From NCBI RefSeq assembly GCF_012979535.1, contig NZ_CP053015.1:2170001-2234000 (forward strand): 64,000 bases of DNA, read 5' to 3'. Positions 58,801 to 64,000 of this stretch are shown piece by piece. The number at the start of each line of letters is the position of its first letter. The stretch's first letter is position 1. Made by a program: the position numbers and the translations under genes. The DNA comes from Sphingomonas lacunae. Its GTDB lineage: Bacteria > Pseudomonadota > Alphaproteobacteria > Sphingomonadales > Sphingomonadaceae. Under the pieces are notes generated by a model, which had not been told where the DNA came from, ran no database searches, and saw nothing but the letters and a program-made list of their open reading frames with translations.

Positions 58801-59078
58801 ATTTTCTGACCCGCGCCGTCGAAAGTCTGCCCTTCACCTTCAGCATCCGAATCACCGCGCCTTTCCGCCAGCTACTCAGCTCGGCCCAGGGCCTCTATGA
58901 TCCGACAACATTGATCGAACAAAATCTTCCAGCGCTCGTCGAAGCAGACCGGGCCGCTCGCGCTGCGGCGGCGCGAAGCAATGGCGACACGCCTGCCGCA
59001 CCAACGTCACCACCACAATATCCAGGGGAAGCGCGGCCAGCGGTCGTTCAGCCCCGCGAAAGCGAGGATCGTCCATGA
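55893..59078 (+). CDS. ydbH: YdbH-family (AsmA-like) envelope protein
   Basis: YdbH, TamB and YhdP are long AsmA-like proteins that carry phospholipids across the periplasm of Gram-negative bacteria. The roughly 1061-residue protein has one N-terminal helix (about 5-22) and then a very long beta-rich region of Gly/Ala/Val/Arg-rich repeats without cysteine motifs. The order followed by a small lipoprotein and a DUF1318 protein is the diagnostic ydbH-ynbE-ydbL operon. I start at the ATG at 55893; 55869 is also possible. The function is inferred from family and operon, not shown here. Confidence 0.85.
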   Translation: MRRSLTWTIALTGAVGIAGGIGWLYRTPLVTGYVDRNLAARGVEASYRIDQIGFRTQKLSNVVIGDPSNPDLIAREMTVEIELGFYGPKVARVEASGVRLRGRWTGERMTFGQLDRLKPVDDGSAFELPDMAVAVRDVGVRLETPWGVAGLGVAGNGHLRDGFTGLVAVRAPLMEQGGCIAERLSGELAVAVDDRVPSVRGPIGLGRLNCSSARMGLSDVKLGLRASAREDMTVWQAQAGIRTGAMTAQGLRSTSITGSLNAGSDKAGRMSAQWSLSGANAAGPWLEAQSLMFSGEGALASDGAMVSTGNFGIKAGRAGRLALRQIAGLEQQGDSTPIGPLLAKAGLAISQAGRQFEVDGQYELSRDATGVLRASLGDLAARANSGAALTLDGERAIGWDSKTGLSLATIARVGGGGLPEGEVRLTRSGGLSPLTGLARFEPYQAGSAVLAMAPLRFSAAADGSARFATGVALSGPLAGGQVDRLSLPIAGRIAPDGEVSVSGECRQLAWRGLDTGGVRLNGAAVRLCGQGGRPLLVIGPGGVRGGASLPAFALSGWAGTSPFSLMSDGGSVALDGGGFDLRNVDVRIGSGESLTRFAAARLDGAVGAAGLAGTVAGVEARIGAVPFLLSDGSGLWRFAGSRLSVDAGLRVTDAASDARFRPLRAEGVRLLFSDGVIETAGWLHEEDSGTPVAELTIRHMLANGHGEARFAVPSLRFARDGLQPRDLSPLALGVIADAQGVVTGSGQLAWDSEGIRSSGDFATERLDFAAAFGPVERLSGRLRFDDLLTLSTPPHQEVLIGSVNPGIEVNDGRLLYQLRPGQKVRIEGGRWPFAGGELRLQPAWLDFGAEVPRQLTFDVASVDAALFLQRFEFENISATGVFDGVLPTVFDQNGGRVDGGMLVSRSGGSLAYVGELSIRDLGAYGNLAFGALKSIRYDSLSVRLNGAIDGEMLTQVDFTGLSQGEGAMRNFLTRAVESLPFTFSIRITAPFRQLLSSAQGLYDPTTLIEQNLPALVEADRAARAAAARSNGDTPAAPTSPPQYPGEARPAVVQPRESEDRP

Positions 59079-59308
59079 ACAGCATCAGGAAGCAGACTGC
59101 CGGTGGATCAGGGACCGGATGGCGGACGAAAAGCTGGCGCATCGCCATATTGGCGGGCGTTCTGGCGGGATCGACCGGATGCGTTCAGGTGACCGCACCT
59201 GACAAGCCGATCGAAATCGTCCTGACCATCAACATCAGGCAGGAAGTGGTGTACCGGCTCGATTCCGACGCAAAGGCGTTGATCGAGCAGAATGCGGAGA
59301 TATTCTGA
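59075..59308 (+). CDS. ynbE: YnbE-like outer-membrane lipoprotein
   Basis: The 77-residue protein has a basic N-terminus, a hydrophobic stretch (about 22-34) and a lipobox ending at Cys36 (GSTGC). The mature part contains IEIVLTINIRQEVVYRLD, the YnbE core. In E. coli YnbE is reported to pair with YdbH to complete the intermembrane bridge. The lipobox is imperfect (no Leu at -3), so secretion type II is likely but not certain. It overlaps ydbH by 4 bp and ydbL by 1 bp. Confidence 0.85.
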   Translation: MNSIRKQTAGGSGTGWRTKSWRIAILAGVLAGSTGCVQVTAPDKPIEIVLTINIRQEVVYRLDSDAKALIEQNAEIF

Positions 59309-59703
59309 TGAACAAGTGGGTGCGCAATGGATCCGGACTGGCAGTGGCAGCGGCCTTGCTTGCCGGTATTTCGCTTTCCACCCCCGCCGTGGCCCAGCGT
59401 GATCCGGCCTATCAGGCTGCACGCAGCGAAGGCCTGATTGGCGAACAGCCTGACGGCTATCTGGGCATCGTCGGTACGCCTACGCCGCAATTGGAGCGGG
59501 TGGTGAACGATATCAACCTGCGACGGCGGGCCCACTACACCCAGGAAGCGGCACGCTTGCAAGCAACTGTTGAGCAGTTCGCCTTCACCACCGCCTGCAA
59601 TCTCATCCAGAATCTGGATGCCGGCCTCAGATATCGTGCGCCGAACGGGACCTGGATGACGCGCGATGCCACTCCGCCCGTCCGTGATTCGCGCTGCATC
59701 TGA
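59308..59703 (+). CDS. ydbL: YdbL (DUF1318) periplasmic protein
   Basis: The 131-residue protein has a clear signal peptide ending near STPAVAQ-RD and a mature part with RSEGLIGEQPDGYLGIVG, the DUF1318 hallmark, and VNDINLRRRAHYTQEA. YdbL is a periplasmic partner of YdbH-YnbE. C-terminal extension with two cysteines (C-containing TACNLIQN and the terminal RCI) is present, possibly forming a disulfide. It completes a three-gene operon with overlapping starts and stops. Confidence 0.85.
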   Translation: MNKWVRNGSGLAVAAALLAGISLSTPAVAQRDPAYQAARSEGLIGEQPDGYLGIVGTPTPQLERVVNDINLRRRAHYTQEAARLQATVEQFAFTTACNLIQNLDAGLRYRAPNGTWMTRDATPPVRDSRCI

Positions 59704-59779
59704 CCTTGTGTCGCCAATGTTGGGCAGCTGGTGGCGCGCCGTCACGCAACGGCTGCATTTCGCTGTTGCAGCGCAACAG

Positions 59780-59808
59780 TTGACTTGATCACAGGGCATT
59801 CCTAAAGG
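59780..59808 (+). promoter_or_regulatory. Candidate promoter of the F0 ATP synthase operon
   Basis: TTGACT (59780-59785) and TAAAGG (59803-59808) lie 17 bp apart, about 105 bp before atpI. The -35 is near-consensus and the -10 is weak. It sits in the only non-coding gap (59704-59912) ahead of the operon. Confidence 0.5.
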
Positions 59809-59912
59809 GACCGCGCCTTGCCGGTCGGGGCGCTCAATTTGTCTGTATCCTGTGCGTGGGCTTCGTGCCGGTTTTCCGGTAAGTCACCCGCCAAGATCAA
59901 GGGACAGACACA

Positions 59913-60263
59913 ATGAGTGAATCGGACGGAAAGGACGAGTTCAGGCCAGTCGATCAGGATCGGCGCCTGTCCAGCATCGATGAGAGGCTGGAGAGGCTGG
60001 AGGCCAGTGAAGCGAAGCGCACGGGCAGGGACCGGCCAGGAGCCGATCCCAATGCCCGTCTTGCCAATCGCGTGCTGGCGGATTTGATCGGCGGGATTGC
60101 CGGCGGCGCCCTGATGGGCTGGCTGGCGGATCGCCTGTTCGGTACCTGGCCCTGGGGCTTCATGATCCTCCTGTTTCTGGGGATCGTGGTCGCTTTCAGG
60201 AATATATTCCGGATTGCCAATGGCGCTGCTGTCGCAGCAAGAGCCGATGGCGACGAACGATAG
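59913..60263 (+). CDS. atpI: AtpI-like ATP synthase accessory protein
   Basis: The 116-residue protein has a charged N-terminus with a predicted short helix (RRLSSIDERLERLEA), then the AtpI helices (about 56-75 and 83-100) with GGIAGGALMGWLADRLFGT. AtpI/AtpZ-type proteins help assemble the c-ring or import Mg2+ for it. It opens the F0 operon, 15 bp before atpB. Confidence 0.85.
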   Translation: MSESDGKDEFRPVDQDRRLSSIDERLERLEASEAKRTGRDRPGADPNARLANRVLADLIGGIAGGALMGWLADRLFGTWPWGFMILLFLGIVVAFRNIFRIANGAAVAARADGDER

Positions 60264-60278
60264 AGACGGGGTAGGCAA

Positions 60279-61058
60279 GTGGCTGAAGCGGGCAAGATCG
60301 ATCCGATGCACCAGTTTGAGGTGCAGAAGATCGCCCATCTGTTCGACATCAATGGTCATGAAGTCTGGTTGACCAACAGCGCCGTCTGGATGCTGCTGAC
60401 CGGCGTGGTCCTCTGGCTGTTCATGCTGGGTGGCATGAAGCGCGAGCTGGTGCCTGGTCGCTGGCAGGCCGCAGTTGAAGGCTTCACCGGTTTCATTTCC
60501 AGCATGATGACGACCAACATCGGTCAGGAAGGGCGGAAATATACGCCATTCGTCTTCTCGCTGTTCATGTTCATCCTGTTCGCCAACGTTCTCGGCCTCT
60601 TGCCGCTCGGGGTGCTGGGTCTCCATCCCTTCACCGTCACAAGCCATCTCGCTGTGACTGGCCTGCTGGCCGTCGTCAGCTTTGCGATCGTTCTGGTCGT
60701 GGGTTTTTGGCGGCACAAGCTGCACTTCTTCAGCCTGTTCGTGCCGCATGGCACGCCGCTGCCGATGATTCCCTTTATCTTCGTGGTCGAGTTGCTGTCG
60801 TTCCTCGTGCGCCCTTTCAGCCTTGGTTTGCGTCTGTTCGTTGCGATGACCGCCGGCCATATCCTGCTCAAAGTGCTGGCTGGCTTTGTAATCAACGCGA
60901 CCAACGCTGGCGCCGTCACCGGCCTGACCGTTGGCCTTGCCAGCTTTACCCTGATGACCGGCATTTCGGCGCTCGAAATCCTCGTTGCCGGCATTCAGGC
61001 CTATGTGTTCGCTCTGTTGACCTCGCTCTATTTGAACGACGCGGTCAACCTGCACTGA
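60279..61058 (+). CDS. atpB: ATP synthase F0 subunit a
   Basis: Subunit a forms the two proton half-channels. The 259-residue protein starts at a GTG (60279) after GGGGTAGG, and has five or more helices. The essential Arg lies in FSLGLRLFVAMTAGH, and the family's PHGTPLPMIPFI and TGISALEILVAGIQAYVFALL are present. It lies next to atpI and 44 bp before atpE. Confidence 0.96.
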   Translation: MAEAGKIDPMHQFEVQKIAHLFDINGHEVWLTNSAVWMLLTGVVLWLFMLGGMKRELVPGRWQAAVEGFTGFISSMMTTNIGQEGRKYTPFVFSLFMFILFANVLGLLPLGVLGLHPFTVTSHLAVTGLLAVVSFAIVLVVGFWRHKLHFFSLFVPHGTPLPMIPFIFVVELLSFLVRPFSLGLRLFVAMTAGHILLKVLAGFVINATNAGAVTGLTVGLASFTLMTGISALEILVAGIQAYVFALLTSLYLNDAVNLH

Positions 61059-61102
61059 GTTTCCTCAACCGTTTCAACCAGTTCCACTAAGGAGTTTAAG
61101 TC

Positions 61103-61330
61103 ATGGATGCAGAAGCAGCAAAGCTGATCGGTGCCGGCCTGGCCGCCATTGGTGCCGGCGTCGCCGCGCTTGGCGTGGGTAACGTCTTCGGCTCGTTCCT
61201 CGAAAGCGCCCTGCGCAACCCGGCTGCCGCTGACGGCCAGCAGGGTCGCCTGTTCATCGGCTTCGCCGCTGCCGAACTTCTCGGCCTGCTGGCGTTCGTC
61301 GTTGCGATGATCCTTCTCTTCGTCGTCTGA
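61103..61330 (+). CDS. atpE: ATP synthase F0 subunit c
   Basis: The 75-residue hairpin forms the rotor ring. Helix 1 carries the glycine-rich GAGLAAIGAGVAALGVG, the polar loop is RNP (38-40), and helix 2 has the proton-binding Glu58 in FAAAELLG. The SD AAGGAG is strong, which fits the high copy number of c. A proton-coupled rather than Na+-coupled enzyme is expected, because the sodium ligand set is not seen. Confidence 0.97.
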   Translation: MDAEAAKLIGAGLAAIGAGVAALGVGNVFGSFLESALRNPAAADGQQGRLFIGFAAAELLGLLAFVVAMILLFVV

Positions 61331-61415
61331 ACCGGATCGTATCCGGGCGGGTGATCCTGTGTGATGCCTGCCCGGACGTTCCTGTCCCTGCCCATCGTCG
61401 GAGTCTGCCCGAGCC

Positions 61416-61916
61416 ATGCCACAGATTGGCCAGCTAACCGGTAACAACTGGTACCTGATTTCCCAGATTTTCTGGCTGGTGCTGGTCTTTGGGACCATTT
61501 TCTTTGTTATTGGCCGGGGCATGTTGCCCAAGGTTGAGGCGACGGTGGATGTTCGCGATCGAAAGATTGCTGACGATCTGGCCGCTGCCAAGGCAGCGCG
61601 TGATGCTGCGGATAGCATCGAGGCCGATTGGCAGGCCAAATCCAACGCCGCCCGTGCCGACGCCCAGGGCGTCATCGCAAAGGCGAAGGACAAGGCCGCC
61701 AAGGATGCTGAAAAGCGTCTGGCCAAGGCCAATGCCGAGATTGAGGCCAAACTCGCGGCTGCCGAAGCCGAAATTTCTGCCGCCCGTTCATCGGCTCTCG
61801 CCGAAGTAGAGGCGGTTGCCGGCGAAGCGGCACAGGAACTGGTGGCCCGTCTGACGGGTGCCAAGGTCACTGCTGCGGCTGCCGCAAAGGCTGTGAAGGC
61901 TCAAATCAATGTCTGA
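61416..61916 (+). CDS. atpF': ATP synthase F0 subunit b'
   Basis: The 166-residue protein has one membrane helix (about 14-34), then a long, highly charged Ala-rich coiled coil (about 50-145) and a short C-terminal part. A pair of b-type genes is the norm in alphaproteobacteria, where b and b' form a heterodimeric stator. It overlaps the next b gene by 8 bp. The order is b' first, since the second copy has the more typical b N-terminus. Confidence 0.92.
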   Translation: MPQIGQLTGNNWYLISQIFWLVLVFGTIFFVIGRGMLPKVEATVDVRDRKIADDLAAAKAARDAADSIEADWQAKSNAARADAQGVIAKAKDKAAKDAEKRLAKANAEIEAKLAAAEAEISAARSSALAEVEAVAGEAAQELVARLTGAKVTAAAAAKAVKAQINV

Positions 61917-62466
61917 CCTGCTGATGCTCGTTGCTGCCGAGGCGGCGCATGGTGCCGGTGCCGAACATGCAGAACCGGCCATCGCCGGTGTGCTGAATGC
62001 CACCGTTATCGTTTCCATTTCCATGCTGGTGCTGGTTGGCATCATGCTTTGGAAAAAGGTCCCGGCGCTGATTGGGTCTATGCTCGACGGCAAGATTGCC
62101 GCGATCCGGGCCCAGCTCGACGAAGCCTCGGATCTTCGCAAGGAAGCGGAAGCCTTGCGTGCTGAATATCAGGGCAAGCTGGCCGCGCTGGACGGTGAAG
62201 CTGCCGCAATCCGCGAACGCGCCGAGCAGGAAGCCTCGCTCGTTGTTGCCAAGGCCAAGGAAGATGCGGCCGCGCTGGTTGCCCGCCGTCAGCGCATGGC
62301 AGAAGACCGCATCGCTGCCGCCGAGCGCAGCGCTATCGCCGAAGTGCGTGACACCGCAACCCGCGCTGCAGTCGCGGCTGCCCAGCAACTGATTGTCGAC
62401 GGTCACAATGCCGCTGCTGACAAGCCGCTGGTCGAAAAGGCCATCGCCGACATTGAAAAGATCTGA
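61909..62466 (+). CDS. atpF: ATP synthase F0 subunit b
   Basis: The 185-residue protein has an acidic N-terminal periplasmic segment, one helix (about 25-48, ATVIVSISMLVLVGIMLWKK), and a long coiled coil with a charged Ala-rich stalk. It ends with the short tail ADKPLVEKAIADIEK. It is the last gene of the F0 operon; the F1 genes are not in the window, as usual for alphaproteobacteria. Confidence 0.92.
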   Translation: MSDLLMLVAAEAAHGAGAEHAEPAIAGVLNATVIVSISMLVLVGIMLWKKVPALIGSMLDGKIAAIRAQLDEASDLRKEAEALRAEYQGKLAALDGEAAAIRERAEQEASLVVAKAKEDAAALVARRQRMAEDRIAAAERSAIAEVRDTATRAAVAAAQQLIVDGHNAAADKPLVEKAIADIEKI

Positions 62467-62498
62467 TCGGGCCTTTCCTCCCTATCGGATGACAGCAG

Positions 62499-62526
62499 GG
62501 GCTGGGCAGATTGCCCGGCCCTTTCT
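62499..62526 (+). terminator. Intrinsic terminator of the F0 operon
   Basis: GGGCTGGGCA and TGCCCGGCCC form a 10-bp stem (one G-T wobble) with a three-base loop, followed by TTTCT. It lies 32 bp past atpF and immediately before uvrC. Confidence 0.8.
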
Positions 62527-62528
62527 AC

Positions 62529-64000
62529 ATGGTAGCCATGTCCTCCGAACCCGGTTCCCCCGATCGATTCAACGAAGAGCGAGCGACCTATACGGTGCGC
62601 GGCAGCACCGAGCACGGTGCGCGTCCCGATTTCGAGGCAGGGGTCTCGGTCATCAAACAGGTGCTCAAAAGCCTGAAGCCGGTTCCTGGTGTATATCGCA
62701 TGCTCGATGCGCGAGGCGACGTACTCTATTGTGGGAAGGCGCGGGCGCTAAGGAACCGGGTCACCGCCTACACACAGATCAACCGCCTGCCGCAGCGGCT
62801 GCAGCGCATGGTGGCACAAACGCGCAGCATGGAAATCGTCACCACGAACAGCGAGGCCGAGGCGCTGTTGCTCGAGGCGCAACTGATCAAGCGGTATCGC
62901 CCGGCCTACAATGTCCTGCTGCGGGACGACAAAAGCTTCCCCTACATCCTGCTCCGCGAGGATCATGCCTTTCCGCGCATCCAGAAGCATCGCGGCGCCC
63001 GCAAGGCCAAGGGGCAATATTTCGGCCCCTTCGCCAGCGCCGGTTCGGTCAACCGCACGCTCAACGCGCTGCAAAAGCTGTTCCTGCTAAGGAGCTGTAC
63101 CGATAGCTTTTTCGCGAACCGCGACCGGCCCTGCCTGCTCTATCAAATCAAGCGGTGCAGCGCGCCCTGCGTCGACCGCATCGCGCCATCCGACTATGCC
63201 GAGTTGGTCGAGGACACCAAGGCGTTCCTCGCCGGTCGTTCGACCCAGACGCAGGCGAAACTGGGCGCTGCGATGGCCGAGGCGGCGGAGCGCATGGATT
63301 ATGAGCTGGCAGCCATCTACCGCGACCGGCTCAAGGCGCTGACCTTTATCCAAGGCAGTCAGGCCATCAACGCCGAGGGGCTGGGCGATGTCGATGTCTT
63401 CGCTTTGGCCGCGAAGGGCGGGCAGGTCGGCATCGACGCCTTCTTCATCCGCGGCGGGCAGAATTGGGGCCACCGCAGCTTCTTCCCCGGTCACACCGCC
63501 GATGTGCCGGTCGAGGAGGTCCTGACCAGTTTCCTCATGCAATTTTACGAGGGGACGACCCCGCCAAAGCTGATCCTCACCGACCGCGAGCCGGCGGAGT
63601 GCGACGTGCTGGCCGAGGCCCTCTCCGAGCTGGCCGAGCGCAAGGTGGTCATCAGTGTGCCCCAGCGCGGCGACCGGATGCGCCTGATGGAACAAGCTGT
63701 GCGCAATGCGGCGGAGTCGCTCGACCGGCGACTGGCCGAGAACCGGACGCAGGGCAAATTGCTCGAAGATCTTGCCGACCTGTTCGAACTTGACGGCCCG
63801 CCGCAGCGTATCGAGGTCTATGACAACAGCCATATCCAGGGCACCAACATGGTCGGCGCGATGATAGTCGCCGGGCCGGAGGGCTTCATCAAAGGGGCCT
63901 ATCGCAAATGGAACATCAAGCGGCCCGAGACCGCGCCCGGCGATGACTTTGCCATGATGCGTGAAGTCTTTTCGCGCCGCTTTGCCCGCGCCCAGAGCGA
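62529..64000 (+). CDS. uvrC: UvrC, excinuclease ABC subunit C (C-terminus beyond window)
   Basis: UvrC makes both incisions in nucleotide excision repair. The ATG is at 62529 (another at 62538); 490 codons are visible, and a UvrC is usually 600-650 residues, so about the last quarter is missing. The GIY-YIG nuclease is recognisable as PGVYRMLDARGDVLYCGKA (about 53-71), followed by the UVR motif (EAAERMDYELAAIYRDR, about 255-271) that binds UvrB. The RNase H-like second nuclease begins near VYDNSHIQG. I see no SOS box in front of it; the atp terminator is directly upstream. Confidence 0.96.
   Translation, partial: MVAMSSEPGSPDRFNEERATYTVRGSTEHGARPDFEAGVSVIKQVLKSLKPVPGVYRMLDARGDVLYCGKARALRNRVTAYTQINRLPQRLQRMVAQTRSMEIVTTNSEAEALLLEAQLIKRYRPAYNVLLRDDKSFPYILLREDHAFPRIQKHRGARKAKGQYFGPFASAGSVNRTLNALQKLFLLRSCTDSFFANRDRPCLLYQIKRCSAPCVDRIAPSDYAELVEDTKAFLAGRSTQTQAKLGAAMAEAAERMDYELAAIYRDRLKALTFIQGSQAINAEGLGDVDVFALAAKGGQVGIDAFFIRGGQNWGHRSFFPGHTADVPVEEVLTSFLMQFYEGTTPPKLILTDREPAECDVLAEALSELAERKVVISVPQRGDRMRLMEQAVRNAAESLDRRLAENRTQGKLLEDLADLFELDGPPQRIEVYDNSHIQGTNMVGAMIVAGPEGFIKGAYRKWNIKRPETAPGDDFAMMREVFSRRFARAQS

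Overview
This 64 kb window looks like chromosome from a high-GC alphaproteobacterium, most likely order Sphingomonadales (Sphingomonas/Sphingopyxis/Novosphingobium-like). The evidence is the alphaproteobacterial SOS operator GTTC-N7-GTTC in front of lexA, an RpoH promoter plus ROSE-type RNA thermometer in front of an hsp20 gene, split atpF' and atpF genes with the F0 genes in a separate operon, and intergenic palindromes of the 'cgttcg...cttcgaca...cgaacg' and 'cccctgcgaaggcagggg' types that I associate with sphingomonads. The genus is an inference. I found no rRNA, tRNA, CRISPR array, IS transposase or integrase.

Layout. 1-9.2 kb: trmFO (cut by the left edge), a YhhN-type lysoplasmalogenase, a sharply AT-rich two-gene island (2093-2753), a repeat-rich intergenic stretch (2754-3579), a TauD-like dioxygenase, small DUF genes, gyrA and an SDR. 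9.3-12.1 kb: two unusual proteins in tandem, a membrane protein whose N-terminus resembles a nucleotidyltransferase but lacks its signature, and a histidine-kinase-like protein lacking the phosphoacceptor histidine. 12.1-18 kb: gltX-gltA, comEC and SOS-regulated lexA. 18-27.6 kb: a minus-strand block ppiD, trpE, a phosphodiester-glycosidase-like gene, trpG-trpD, an acyltransferase and trpC, interrupted by one plus-strand membrane gene. 27.8-31 kb: tpiA, secG and pyrG. 31-33 kb: hsp20 with its thermosensor, an aldo/keto reductase and an intergenic region with a candidate sRNA. 33.2-42.3 kb: lolC-lolD-gpx, dnaE, an acyl-CoA ligase, a DUF1330-type gene and a nitronate-monooxygenase-like gene. 42.3-46.8 kb: a radical SAM protein, rluB-rsmD and an AmpG-like transporter. 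46.9-55.7 kb: a long minus-strand run radC, NRDE, purB, lapA-like, pyrF, trpF-trpB-trpA-accD-folC, with many 4-base start/stop overlaps. 55.9-59.7 kb: a ydbH-ynbE-ydbL operon (predicted envelope phospholipid transport). 59.8-62.5 kb: the F0 ATP synthase operon atpI-atpB-atpE-atpF'-atpF with a candidate promoter and an intrinsic terminator. 62.5 kb to the end: uvrC (cut by the right edge).

Most of the window is housekeeping. Tryptophan synthesis is split between two places (trpE/G/D/C near 18-26 kb, trpF/B/A near 49-52 kb). Together they encode the whole chorismate-to-tryptophan branch, and trpFBA is translationally coupled to accD. Parts most worth a second look: the AT-rich island, the tandem pair of apparently inactive enzymes, the 10-bp-phased TTGACAC repeats upstream of trpC with related copies near 3.55 kb, the 54-nt dispersed repeat shared by those same two intergenic regions, and the heat-shock leader of hsp20.
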